Shown here in pieces: positions 34,730 to 43,862 of a stretch of DNA of 64,000 nucleotides (position 1 is its first letter; every line of letters starts with the position of its first letter). The notes under the pieces are model-generated. The model was not told where the DNA came from. It searched no databases and saw only the letters and a list, made by a program, of their open reading frames with translations. The translations under genes were made by a program, and so were the position numbers. Source of the stretch: Alterisphingorhabdus sp051668705. Lineage in GTDB: Bacteria; Pseudomonadota; Alphaproteobacteria; Sphingomonadales; Sphingomonadaceae. The stretch is taken from positions 62,001 through 126,000 of the forward strand of contig NZ_CP196351.1 of the NCBI RefSeq assembly GCF_051668705.1. The letters are read 5' to 3'.

Positions 34730-34804
34730 GCCGCGGTAGCTCAGTGGTAGAGCGCACCCTTGGTAAGGGTGAGGCCGAGAGTTCAATTCTCTCTCGTGGC
34801 ACCA
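34730..34804 (+). tRNA. tRNA-Thr (anticodon GGT)
   Basis: A 75-nt cloverleaf. The acceptor arm is GCCGCGG/TCGTGGC with two G-T pairs. The D arm is GCTC/GAGC, the anticodon stem CACCC/GGGTG with loop TTGGTAA (anticodon GGT), and the T arm GAGAG/CTCTC with loop TTCAATT. The discriminator A and CCA are encoded. A short T run (ATTTTTCCCC) follows. The next 200 bp (34805-35006) hold no supported gene. Confidence 0.97.
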
Positions 34805-34993
34805 TTTTTCCCCTCATTACAATTTGCTATTCTCGCACCCCTTAGGGGCGGGCTCGCGCTCGGATGACTGGCTTCGCTGATAGCTCCGGGGAACAACCGT
34901 TGCCCGACGCTTCATTGCGCTTATGTCGGCCTCTTGCATGAGGCTATGCTGCGCAATTTGGCGCCGGGCTGATTGAATTTGGTGGCTGGGCAA

Positions 34994-35008
34994 AAACACC
35001 GCGTGTTT
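34994..35008 (-). terminator. Weak terminator-like hairpin after the beta-helix gene
   Basis: AAACAC and GTGTTT (34994-34999 and 35003-35008) with a 3-nt loop; read leftward it runs into TTTTTG. It overlaps the stop codon of the beta-helix gene. The stem is only 6 bp and A/T-rich, so this is tentative. Confidence 0.3.
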
Positions 35009-36509
35009 AGAGCAACATATCTTTTACGACATTGTCGCGGGCAAGGTTGGTCAATATGACCGTGACCGGAGGGTTGCATTCGGAAATGGGATCAGCAAAC
35101 AGGATGCGTTCTGCGGGTGGATCAGTTTGCACGAGCAATTTGATGTCGCAGCCAGGTGTCGCAATATCATCCCAAGTTGAACCGATATGGCACCAGCTGT
35201 CAAAACCAACCTGGCAATTTTCTGCGGCACAAGCGGAGTAACGGACGCTCTCGGCAGGCACAGCCCGGAATTCGGGACGCGGATCAGGGGCCCAGCCAAA
35301 GCCTACACCATAACCGTGGCTGGTATCGGCCTCGCCTGCTGCATTATATACTTGCACATTGTTGGCATTGCAGCGTTCAACGCTGATATCATTGCCCCAG
35401 ACGCTAAATCCTGCAGATTGGCGATCCTGCGGGCAATGGGCGAAAATATTGGATACAACGCAATCCACCAGGGCTATGTTCCAGCCATAAATCTCCAGGC
35501 CTGTCGCTTTGGCTCCCAGATTATAGGGTGGAGGACCATCGACAACATTGTCTGCGATAAAACCGCTGCTTTGGGCATCGGCGCAGACAAAAATGGACAT
35601 GCCATGACAATCGTCCCGGCTGCCTATCATATTGCGGGCCACACAATCAGTGATGCGAATGCCAGCACATATTGTCGGCATATAGCCAATAACCGTGTGC
35701 CCCCCCGTGCGGATATTACCGTTAAAAAAGGATTGCAGATTTTCAACTGTACAGCCGGTCCAGCTAAGGTCGAGCGAGGCATAAGCGGCTATCCCTTGCA
35801 TGGAACCGTCATAATTGGTGAAGTTGGCGATGGTGCAATCGGTCACTTGCCCGCCCAGCGTGCGCATGAAGACAATGCCGCCGGCTACGTCGGAGGTGAC
35901 ATAGCCATATTGCACGGTGCAGCCGGTTATGGAGGCCTCTACGCATTCATCAATATATATACCTGCAGCAAAGCACATACGTTTATTGATATTGTTGAAG
36001 GTGATGCCGCTGATGAGCACATTATCGACCGTTATATTGCTGATCTTTTGTACCCAGATGGCGCGGAAACCAGCATTTAGCAAAACACCATTGCGCAGGG
36101 TGATATTCTTATAGCTGGTCAGTCCGTCTCCAACCAGAATGGTTGCGATTTCTGAGTCCAGTGCGACCGGTTCAACCGAAATGCTGTGGCCATTCAGATC
36201 GATAATAACATCATCGGCAAGCACGCAAATGGCTGCCCATGCCAAGGGGCCAGCGGTCCACTTTATATCGGCAGTAAGACGGTAATGCCCGCTTTGTGTA
36301 ATACACAGCCCGTCTGGTCCGATTTCGGATATATCCATATCGGGTGCAGCTTTTTCGCCATCACCATCGCCTATGGCCGGGCGGCCATTGCTGTGGTCAA
36401 TCTGATGGTAATATCTCTGCGCCGCGAGCAGATGGGTCTGTTCGCTGGCGGTCAGTCCGCTTTTGGCAAAAACACGTTGTAATATGGATTGGTGGTCAAA
36501 ACCTGTCAT
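35007..36509 (-). CDS. Right-handed parallel beta-helix repeat protein
   Basis: About 500 residues from the ATG at 36509, with GGGAG 8 nt upstream; a longer start at 36539 is unlikely. There is no signal peptide. After ~75 residues of mixed sequence come many beta-helix turns of about 20-25 residues (for example DNVLISGITFNNIN and ITGCTVQYGYVTSDVAGGIV), as in pectin-lyase-like or tailspike folds. Cys is unusually frequent in the repeats. No catalytic motif was recognised. It sits 97 bp downstream of the tubulin/actin-like cluster in the same direction, with AT-rich DNA between that could hold its own promoter. Confidence 0.82.
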   Translation of the reverse strand: MTGFDHQSILQRVFAKSGLTASEQTHLLAAQRYYHQIDHSNGRPAIGDGDGEKAAPDMDISEIGPDGLCITQSGHYRLTADIKWTAGPLAWAAICVLADDVIIDLNGHSISVEPVALDSEIATILVGDGLTSYKNITLRNGVLLNAGFRAIWVQKISNITVDNVLISGITFNNINKRMCFAAGIYIDECVEASITGCTVQYGYVTSDVAGGIVFMRTLGGQVTDCTIANFTNYDGSMQGIAAYASLDLSWTGCTVENLQSFFNGNIRTGGHTVIGYMPTICAGIRITDCVARNMIGSRDDCHGMSIFVCADAQSSGFIADNVVDGPPPYNLGAKATGLEIYGWNIALVDCVVSNIFAHCPQDRQSAGFSVWGNDISVERCNANNVQVYNAAGEADTSHGYGVGFGWAPDPRPEFRAVPAESVRYSACAAENCQVGFDSWCHIGSTWDDIATPGCDIKLLVQTDPPAERILFADPISECNPPVTVILTNLARDNVVKDMLL

Positions 36510-36605
36510 TGTAAAAACTCCCTCAGTAGAAGTTTTCAACTAGCACTATATATTTTACATATGGTTACTAGAGCATTCACCAATATAGATCATCTGGGAT
36601 AAAGT

Positions 36606-37985
36606 TTAGCCGTCATGCGCCATCACGCCGCTGACTTCTCCTTTTTCATGCAATAACCATTCACCTTGCGCATCATCTTTGCGCACAATTGTTGGGGTTA
36701 TGAGAGCGAGATCCTCGCCCGGTGCAAGATCAAAAAAGTGATAAAGCGGATGGTCTGATTTAACATCGCGCAGATTGTGCCAACGAATATTGGTGTCTGG
36801 GCCAGGGATCAAATACGCTTTGCCTGGCTCTGTCTTGCTTTCAATCAGCCAGAAACGCGCTTGCTGATCTGAAAATATTCTGGAGACATCACTTCTCTTA
36901 TTAGAAAAGGCCTGTGCGCCATAATCTTCGCCAAAGCGGCTCCAATCGCCTTTGCCCAGCGCATTATACTCACTCACCAGTTTTTCTACAAAGGCAATAT
37001 CGCTAACAGGTTGGGCATTGACTGCCTTATGGTCTGTATCATCGTTTAGTGTTGCACTGGTCAGTGCATTATCATCAGCAACATCATCCGGTTGTGTTGC
37101 AGATGGATTATTCCGTGCCGAGTCTTCGGGAGTACGGATATAAGGCGTATAATCGCTGGCCTGGTCAGATGTATCTGCTGTGCCATAGGACGCAGCAACT
37201 GGCTTTTGGGTCTCATCTTGCGCAGAATTGCGATTATTTAACCTCTCTTTGAGGGACATATTACCTGTATCGTGACTCTTAGAATAGGTATTTGCGTTAT
37301 CTTGCGTGGTTTTGCTGCCAGCCTTACGAAGATTGTCCTGTAATTTGGAATTTTCCTCGCGCAATTTCTTAACTTCATTGGCCGTCATCCAATTCCATAT
37401 AAACAGCACAACGCTTATCGCACCGAGTACCATCAACCATATCTGGTAAGAAACACCTGCCAATGTTCCATATTTGTCAGTTAGGACACTCTCAGGGATG
37501 ATGAATGTTTTTTCGATATCTGAACCGCCTGTAGGTGCGGATGTTTCAACAGCTGTGCTGGCGGCCGGTACTTCGCTGCCAACAGGTGTTATGATGCTGT
37601 CCTCTAACAGGGGGCGATCTACGATTGCCTCAGGAGCCGCTTCTTCGGCCTTTACAGCCGGTGCCCCATCAGTTTCTTGCCCATCTTGGAGCTGATCGTT
37701 CTGGAAGGTCGCACTGGCCAGTTGGATGTGCGGCAAACGCATCGATGTATCGGCATTTTCCGGACACAGAGTCTCTTCGACATCTTGGGCAGTCGTCGTG
37801 ATGATAATATTATCATTCTCATCAATATAACACCGCACATTGGCTGTAGCAGGAAGCACCGATTTAGCTTCAGGCGCATCACCGCCGAAAAATGATTGAT
37901 AGGAAAGATAGGCAACCGCGATCAGCGCAAGGAGGATGGCGGCTGTTAATATTTTCCCAAGCCAAGATGCGTTGCTGTCTTCCAT
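36606..37985 (-). CDS. Two-helix membrane protein with coiled coil (tubulin/actin-like cluster)
   Basis: 459 residues. One helix near the N terminus (about 10-29) and a second at about 183-203 bracket an acidic, probably extracytoplasmic region with Cys at about 52 and 74. The second helix is followed directly by a coiled coil (NEVKKLREENSKLQDNLRKA), a long polar linker rich in Asp, Asn, Ser and Thr, and a C-terminal globular part of about 120 residues (ARFWLIESKTEPGKAYLIPG and beyond). No family was recognised. It is the last gene of the leftward five-gene operon, 10 bp after the Hsp70/actin-like gene. A scaffold or tether role is a guess. Confidence 0.8.
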   Translation of the reverse strand: MEDSNASWLGKILTAAILLALIAVAYLSYQSFFGGDAPEAKSVLPATANVRCYIDENDNIIITTTAQDVEETLCPENADTSMRLPHIQLASATFQNDQLQDGQETDGAPAVKAEEAAPEAIVDRPLLEDSIITPVGSEVPAASTAVETSAPTGGSDIEKTFIIPESVLTDKYGTLAGVSYQIWLMVLGAISVVLFIWNWMTANEVKKLREENSKLQDNLRKAGSKTTQDNANTYSKSHDTGNMSLKERLNNRNSAQDETQKPVAASYGTADTSDQASDYTPYIRTPEDSARNNPSATQPDDVADDNALTSATLNDDTDHKAVNAQPVSDIAFVEKLVSEYNALGKGDWSRFGEDYGAQAFSNKRSDVSRIFSDQQARFWLIESKTEPGKAYLIPGPDTNIRWHNLRDVKSDHPLYHFFDLAPGEDLALITPTIVRKDDAQGEWLLHEKGEVSGVMAHDG

Positions 37986-37995
37986 TAGCTAGCCC

Positions 37996-40900
37996 CTACC
38001 ATCTCGGCTCCCCAGTGCGTATGCGCATTGCTTTTTTGCGTGTCTCAACATCTTGACTCAATGTGGCCAAAAGGGTGCGCAATTTGGTGATGAACGGCGG
38101 TTCAATAGAGAGGGTCTCGCTATCTTCATCGCTATAGGATTGCCCTAATGTGGTGAGGCCTTGGTCAAATGGTGTTTCAGCCGAGTTTTCAATCTGTCTG
38201 GCCAGCGCGCCATTTTGCCCTTCAATGTCAAAATCCCAACCCATGCGCATGCGCAATATATCAAGGAAATTGGTAAACTCCTGCGAGCCCAGATCGTCAA
38301 GCTCCATATCGGCACTCAGATCACTGATCGAAGTTGTGGCATCAAGGGTGCGCAGCTCGCCATCAACAAGGACGGTGATCTCCTCACCCAAAGGAATATC
38401 ATATTTTTCTGATCGCTTGGCCTTGCGATTGTCCATCCGCTCACACAGCATGCCATTGGCAACTTCATGTTTGGGTTGCGGTGAGAACAGACCGGTGAAG
38501 CGGCTATCAGAAGGGTTCCATTCGGTGACAGGACGCTCTAACTCTTCATCCTTGGCCAGCGCTACATCGGTAAGAATTTGGACAATTTGGCCCAAATCGC
38601 TGTTTGGATCATTGGCATCACCCAGATAGCGGAAAAAGCTTGCGCCGCGCCCGGCAAATGCGAGCGTCACATCTTCAAGATCTTTCGCCTGAATACTCCC
38701 CGCTGCGATGCCTGCCCGCAAAGCAAGACCCGTATAATATAACAGTCCAGCCAAAGCAGTCACCGCTGTGTAGCGCAGGCCTTTGCCCATATCGGTACTG
38801 CTGACCATGGGGTAATTGCGATCCCAGCTCATTTCAAAAGAGGGCTGGCTGATCGCCAATTCTATAACATGACGGCCGTCAACCGATGACGGGTTGAATT
38901 TTGCCTCTCGTTGAATGCTACGCTGGATTTCATCGCCCGCAATTTGGTGCAGAAAATCTGCATTTTGATGCAAGAATGCGGTGAAGAAATGGCCACCGGC
39001 AATTTGGAAAGAACTACGCCAGATGGTGCGCTGGCGTTTGTACAGCGCAATTTCGGTCGTGCCGCCGCCAATGTCGAGCATCAATATTGTGCGTCCCGCC
39101 TGACCCTGATGTTTCTGATCGAAAGTAAAGTAGCGCAGTGCCGCCGCGCCCTCTGTTTCGAAAGACAGAAATTCATCTGATGGTTTCGATGTGCCCACAA
39201 GGGGGCGCATAATATCGGTCCAGGCCAGTTTTGCCGACTCGCGGAAATCCGAAGCCTGACCATAATTCCAAGCCTGTGGGTAGGAGAAATGCCAATGGAT
39301 ATTTTCGGGCAGGAAGCCGCGATCAATCGCTTCGGCACAGATCAGCAAGACCAATTGCCGCAGGAAGCGGCGGACCATCCGGCGTACTTCGGGGTCTTTG
39401 TCCCATTTAAGATTAAACACCAGCTGGCCATCAACAGAACGGCCAATGGCGTAGGCCAGAGGCAGATCGACATCTTCCGGCATGAAAAACGCATTATCAG
39501 TTATGCCGTGATAAAGATCATTGGAACTGTCAGAAGCAACGCGGCTGGAGTTTTGGAACTTGCGCCGATACATGACCGTCGGGAAGGGTGCCTCGACATC
39601 GCTAGCAGGGAAGAACTCCACGCAGTCATAGGCAAATTGTTCAGCATCGGCGACCCGCGCACTGAACGGCCGCGTGACACGCTTGGAGAATTTCACTGGC
39701 TCTGCACCGGCGCCGCTGTCCATATAGACCACGGTATTGGTCGTGCCAAAGTCGATGGCGACATCCAATTCGCCCTGTTGCGCGCTTTGCGTGTTTTTCG
39801 CCAGCAACATGCAACCAGCAGGGAAGTGCCGGCCATCGCCATCAGGATCAACGGCAAAGAATATAGCATCGGGTGACTGGCCCAGAATATGCTGTTCGCC
39901 AATCGCGCTTTCACTGTCGGTAAAGCGGAAGCGATGCGCGATGGTTTTGTCGCTCTTATCCTTTATCTCGCCATTATCCTTATCAAAGAAATTAACCTGT
40001 TTTTCGAAAACAAGATCTTTGGATGAGCCCATATCATAGAGCAGACCCATGCCTTTGTCTGACAAGGTGCGTGCCTGTTCATTCACCAGTGCTGCCAGGC
40101 TTTGTGAAGACGCTGCAAAGCGCGGTGCCATTTCCAATTTGGTGTTGTAGCTGTAGCGCAGGAAAGTCCATGGCCAGTCATTATTGCCAACATTGGGCCA
40201 TAGTACAATGTCCTCTGGCAATGCCTCTGCCACCACATCTTTGGTCTTGTCATAATGACGAATGATGACGTGGCGGGGCGTGGGCTTTCTGGGGTCTGTG
40301 GAAACCAGCGCGATTGATAGTTTGACCTCCAGACTGTCCCCTCTGTCATCAATGGTCAGCTGATTGGCAATGTTCTCACGGCCAATCAGGAACAGCGCCA
40401 AAGGGCTGACCGGTAGCAGAAAAGTGCTCCATGCAGGCTTATGCGCCTCGACCCTGCCGTCATTATCGATTTTGACCAGCTTGTCGGTCAGCAAGGCATC
40501 TGGTTCGACAACCAAATGGCCTTCTTGTCCGGCCTCTTCACGGATTTTGTCGAGCAGATGCGGCGATTGCACATCGACCAAGGTGTAATTATTCCATATT
40601 TTGACGTTTTGCGGCTGTAGGCCCAAAGTCTTCTCGGCAATTCGGGGATCGGCCAGCACCACATTTTTGATGATGCCGCCCAAAGCAGGACCATTGCCAT
40701 CATGCGCGCATTCGATAAGTGTCTGCGAAGCATGGCCCGGAGCAATTTCCGGTGGAGAGGCAATAGCATCTATACAGGCATAGAAGGGTGAGGGCAGTTC
40801 ATCGCTGCCAGTGGTGAACTTCACATCATAAGGTATAGTGCCTGTTTCGCGGATGCGGTCCGCACATTCATCAGCGAACAATTTAATCTCATCGCGGATT

Positions 40901-41586
40901 TGATGCACCGGACCGGTGAGGCCGGGCTCGCGCAGGGTCATGAATATGCCTGAGAGATATTGATACAGCGCAACCCATTGCTCGCTGGGCATGCCTTCGC
41001 TTTTAAGCGGGTCACGCAAGCCATTGCGCAGCCATGGCACGCCGGTATTTTCAATCGACCGCGCCCCGCGAGCAGGAGCAGCAAGGCAATTGGGCACCAT
41101 CAGACCGATAGCGCGCGCTTCTTCCGTCTCGAATACATTTTGCGATGTTTTCTGATAGGTAATGATGCCGATACGCCGCCAGTCAGCTTTCGGGCTGAGG
41201 CTTTCGCCGGGTGACAGAGTACGCAGCACATTCCTGAATTTCTGGTTGCCGACGCTATTGTCTTCAAGATCGGTCAGCAAGATGCGGATGATGTAATTGT
41301 TGGTGTAAAACTCGCGCAGCGCCAACAACGCCAACAGGCCGCGCCATTGGTCACGTGCATCGTCTTTGGCGACATGTTTTGCCTGTGTAAGTGCTTGCGC
41401 AAAAAGCAATGGGCGCGCCCATGGATCAGGCAGTGATTTCAGGCTGTCAATTTCCACCTGGTCCGTAGGCAGACGCAAAGATGAGGCCATATCATCAAGC
41501 CGGCCAGCAATTTCCCACTCGCCCGCACGATCAGGATCGGGAAAGCTGCTATTGTCGAGTGGCGGAAGATTGTAGACATATTTCAC
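37996..41586 (-). CDS. Large protein with C-terminal Hsp70/actin-fold ATPase domain
   Basis: 1196 residues. Residues 1 to about 600 have no recognised domain. The ATPase part shows the three nucleotide-binding signatures of the actin/Hsp70 superfamily in order: phosphate-1 LDVAIDFGTTNTVVYMDS (Asp612), phosphate-2 ILMLDIGGGTTEIALYK (Asp838), and the adenosine motif VTLAFAGRGASFFRYLGD (near 978). A ~200-residue C-terminal tail follows. No signal peptide or membrane helix is apparent. It is more like Hsp70 than MreB or ParM in the DFGTTNT motif. A distant relation to the SrfB family is possible but unproven. The gene lies 19 bp after the tubulin-like gene. Confidence 0.88.
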   Translation of the reverse strand: MKYVYNLPPLDNSSFPDPDRAGEWEIAGRLDDMASSLRLPTDQVEIDSLKSLPDPWARPLLFAQALTQAKHVAKDDARDQWRGLLALLALREFYTNNYIIRILLTDLEDNSVGNQKFRNVLRTLSPGESLSPKADWRRIGIITYQKTSQNVFETEEARAIGLMVPNCLAAPARGARSIENTGVPWLRNGLRDPLKSEGMPSEQWVALYQYLSGIFMTLREPGLTGPVHQIRDEIKLFADECADRIRETGTIPYDVKFTTGSDELPSPFYACIDAIASPPEIAPGHASQTLIECAHDGNGPALGGIIKNVVLADPRIAEKTLGLQPQNVKIWNNYTLVDVQSPHLLDKIREEAGQEGHLVVEPDALLTDKLVKIDNDGRVEAHKPAWSTFLLPVSPLALFLIGRENIANQLTIDDRGDSLEVKLSIALVSTDPRKPTPRHVIIRHYDKTKDVVAEALPEDIVLWPNVGNNDWPWTFLRYSYNTKLEMAPRFAASSQSLAALVNEQARTLSDKGMGLLYDMGSSKDLVFEKQVNFFDKDNGEIKDKSDKTIAHRFRFTDSESAIGEQHILGQSPDAIFFAVDPDGDGRHFPAGCMLLAKNTQSAQQGELDVAIDFGTTNTVVYMDSGAGAEPVKFSKRVTRPFSARVADAEQFAYDCVEFFPASDVEAPFPTVMYRRKFQNSSRVASDSSNDLYHGITDNAFFMPEDVDLPLAYAIGRSVDGQLVFNLKWDKDPEVRRMVRRFLRQLVLLICAEAIDRGFLPENIHWHFSYPQAWNYGQASDFRESAKLAWTDIMRPLVGTSKPSDEFLSFETEGAAALRYFTFDQKHQGQAGRTILMLDIGGGTTEIALYKRQRTIWRSSFQIAGGHFFTAFLHQNADFLHQIAGDEIQRSIQREAKFNPSSVDGRHVIELAISQPSFEMSWDRNYPMVSSTDMGKGLRYTAVTALAGLLYYTGLALRAGIAAGSIQAKDLEDVTLAFAGRGASFFRYLGDANDPNSDLGQIVQILTDVALAKDEELERPVTEWNPSDSRFTGLFSPQPKHEVANGMLCERMDNRKAKRSEKYDIPLGEEITVLVDGELRTLDATTSISDLSADMELDDLGSQEFTNFLDILRMRMGWDFDIEGQNGALARQIENSAETPFDQGLTTLGQSYSDEDSETLSIEPPFITKLRTLLATLSQDVETRKKAMRIRTGEPRW

Positions 41587-41605
41587 AATATTTGTCCTTT
41601 GCGCG

Positions 41606-43192
41606 TCAGTCGTCGCTTATTTCATGAACAGAGCTATAGGCGTATAGAGCAACAATCATATGCGCCATCTGGCGATGATCCCCTTCAAGGACCAAAGTAT
41701 CGTCGCTTAAATTTGAAGCCATACTGGCCGTGCTGGGCATGGCCTTTTCGCCCTGATCAAATTTCTGGGCAATGCGATCAAAAACAATTTTATATTCTTG
41801 TGCCGTCAAGAATTTTTCGGCTTCTGGCAGGTTGTTCGGGTTTTCAAAATCAACCGGCCCAACCAGCGCATCGACATTCCATAAGTTAAAACTGAAAGAC
41901 GGATCACGCCGGGCATAGGATTCTATCGCCTGGCACCAGATCAGAAAATCGTCGAGAGACGCATTCAGATGCGACAAGGCCGTTGTCGGGCTGTCTTTTA
42001 GCCAGTCAATCTCGTCGAGCTGCTGAACTTTATACCATTTCTGCTTGGTCACGCCCTTGCGGCTATCTTCATCGGCAAAGTTGGAATACCAGAATTTAAA
42101 GGCCGCTGCGAAACGCAGATACTGCGCGATCTTGCCGTGTAGTTCACGCGAACCACCGTCACCAATGGCCGGAATATCAGGCCAGTTGATTTGCGGCTTA
42201 TCTTTCCGTGCGGATATCTGGATTTCCTGAATGTCGCCACTGTCCGGCAGGCGCTCTTTGGTAAAGAAACTCGCCGCAGCGGTTGCTGCCAGCATTTCCG
42301 GCAATAGTGCAGGGTTCAGCTGGTCGCCGCCGCCATCCTGGTGGTAATCAAGGCGGAAAAAGGGGTCCCAGCCCACAAGATAGAGCTGATTGAAAATGCG
42401 CTGTTCGGTCAACATGCGTTGATAATGGCGCAAGGCTCCACGGGCCTGTAGCAATTGCTCGTGCGCGCGTGCGACATTTTGGTTCTGGTCATCCGACGGA
42501 TCAGGAAAACCAAAATAGGGCAACATGAGCGCGCCGCCAATCTCAACATTTTTGGAAATATTGGCTTCGTCCAGATGCTGACGGATGATCCGCGCTATAG
42601 TCGGGAAGCCAGCAGCGCCTGTGCCGCCAAAAACCGAACCTGCCAAAAGAATGCGGACATGCTGACCCTCGCCAGTGCCCTTTATGGTGTCGGTAATGGT
42701 ATCCCAGAAACTGCCGCCATCGCTAGCCCGCGCAGTGATAGCCGCGGCGCCAACATGCGGGCGGCCACGATAACCGCGATCCAGCACCATATTCTGCTCT
42801 TCATGCTCTTCGCCTTCACCGGTTCCAAACAATGCATCGAACAGATATTGATCGGCGTTCATGGGGCCAAGGATATTGGATAATGTCGATCCATCCTTAT
42901 CCGCAGGCACCCATTTGCCGTCAGAATCCCCTAATATTTTGAGGTCAGTCGCGAAAATCGGGCATTCAGCATCGCCATCAACGCGGTGGGTCGATTCTGC
43001 ATCACGCCAGCTTTTGCGGGCATTGATATAATTGTTCAATACCAGCTGGGCATGGGTAAGATTGCCGCCGCTCTTATCTTGGTCGACAAAACCGACCTGC
43101 ATTTCGCGCGGGCCAATGCCAGTGGATGCCAATTGTATGACCGCTTCTACGATCTTGGCTCCTGTGCCGCCTACGCCAATCAAGATATCCAT
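41606..43192 (-). CDS. Tubulin/FtsZ-like GTPase
   Basis: 528 residues. The start MDILIGVGGTGAKIVEAV is the nucleotide-binding N-terminal strand-loop of the tubulin superfamily. The tubulin G-box appears as LLAGSVFGGTGAAGFPTIAR (about residues 183-202), a variant of GGGTGSG. It is close in pattern to the tubulin-like family (Pfam Tubulin_2) rather than to FtsZ; the FtsZ C-terminal tail is absent. The C-terminal half is mostly helical with FRLDYHQDGGG. The frame begins at ATG 43192 with ACGGAAA upstream. A cytosolic, filament- or ring-forming protein is expected by analogy only. Confidence 0.87.
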   Translation of the reverse strand: MDILIGVGGTGAKIVEAVIQLASTGIGPREMQVGFVDQDKSGGNLTHAQLVLNNYINARKSWRDAESTHRVDGDAECPIFATDLKILGDSDGKWVPADKDGSTLSNILGPMNADQYLFDALFGTGEGEEHEEQNMVLDRGYRGRPHVGAAAITARASDGGSFWDTITDTIKGTGEGQHVRILLAGSVFGGTGAAGFPTIARIIRQHLDEANISKNVEIGGALMLPYFGFPDPSDDQNQNVARAHEQLLQARGALRHYQRMLTEQRIFNQLYLVGWDPFFRLDYHQDGGGDQLNPALLPEMLAATAAASFFTKERLPDSGDIQEIQISARKDKPQINWPDIPAIGDGGSRELHGKIAQYLRFAAAFKFWYSNFADEDSRKGVTKQKWYKVQQLDEIDWLKDSPTTALSHLNASLDDFLIWCQAIESYARRDPSFSFNLWNVDALVGPVDFENPNNLPEAEKFLTAQEYKIVFDRIAQKFDQGEKAMPSTASMASNLSDDTLVLEGDHRQMAHMIVALYAYSSVHEISDD

Positions 43193-43261
43193 AAATTTTT
43201 CCGTTTCATGTCACTATTGGACATTTGTTTCAGATAAACAGTTCTCATCCATGCCATCGCC

Positions 43262-43837
43262 TTAAAGTGGTAATGATGGCTGCATAATATCCGGCGTGGC
43301 CAGCTTAGTGCCGCCCGCATAGATAAGCGCAGACAATATAATCAGGCCTGCTGGCCAACCCCAGGCCAATGCGGGCTGTAATTTTGTCGGCCAAAGACCA
43401 AAAAGTTCAGTAAAATGGGCGAGTGCGCCCAATATAATAATCAGAATCAGCATGGTGGCGATCAATTTCGTCCAACTCGGCCGCAAAGCCTTAAATTCAT
43501 CCGGTGTGCTGGCCTTTTCGGCCTCAATCGCTGCCTGAGCAACAAAAGCGATGCCAAACAATAAGGGGATCACCATCGCAATGGCATACCAGTTAAGCAG
43601 GCTGCCCTCGGCACGCTCTGCCTCACGTTCCAAAAACTGGTCGAGAGCGACAATATTTTCCTGAATCTGCTCTTCGGTCAGTCCATCGCCATTTTGCTCG
43701 GCCAGATTTTGCTCATAGCGCTCAACAATCTCTGCATTAAGAGATTCACTGCCGCTGACAGACAAGGATGCCAAAAAGCCAACGGCCAAGGTCACGACCA
43801 GCCATAGTCCGAAATATTTGGCCAAAGCATTTACCAT
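43262..43837 (-). CDS. Four-helix membrane protein of the cluster
   Basis: 191 residues with hydrophobic segments at about 8-28, 82-105, 124-144 and 153-172. Between the first two is an acidic loop of about 50 residues (EIVERYEQNLAEQ, EENIVALDQ-like heptads) that looks coiled. GGAG lies 9 nt before the ATG at 43837. It is 25 bp downstream of the vWA gene. No family was recognised. It may be the membrane base for the soluble NTPases encoded next to it. Confidence 0.8.
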   Translation of the reverse strand: MVNALAKYFGLWLVVTLAVGFLASLSVSGSESLNAEIVERYEQNLAEQNGDGLTEEQIQENIVALDQFLEREAERAEGSLLNWYAIAMVIPLLFGIAFVAQAAIEAEKASTPDEFKALRPSWTKLIATMLILIIILGALAHFTELFGLWPTKLQPALAWGWPAGLIILSALIYAGGTKLATPDIMQPSLPL

Positions 43838-43862
43838 TTACTATTCTCCGTGATGGCCGGCA

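Noticed and set aside
34817..34999. Leftward 60-codon ORF after tRNA-Thr, considered as an integration remnant
   Set aside because: No ribosome site, no integrase, and no repeat of the tRNA 3' end was seen nearby.
35187..36080. Rightward ORF of 297 codons
   Set aside because: Antisense to the beta-helix gene. The leftward frame has the repeat pattern and the ribosome site.
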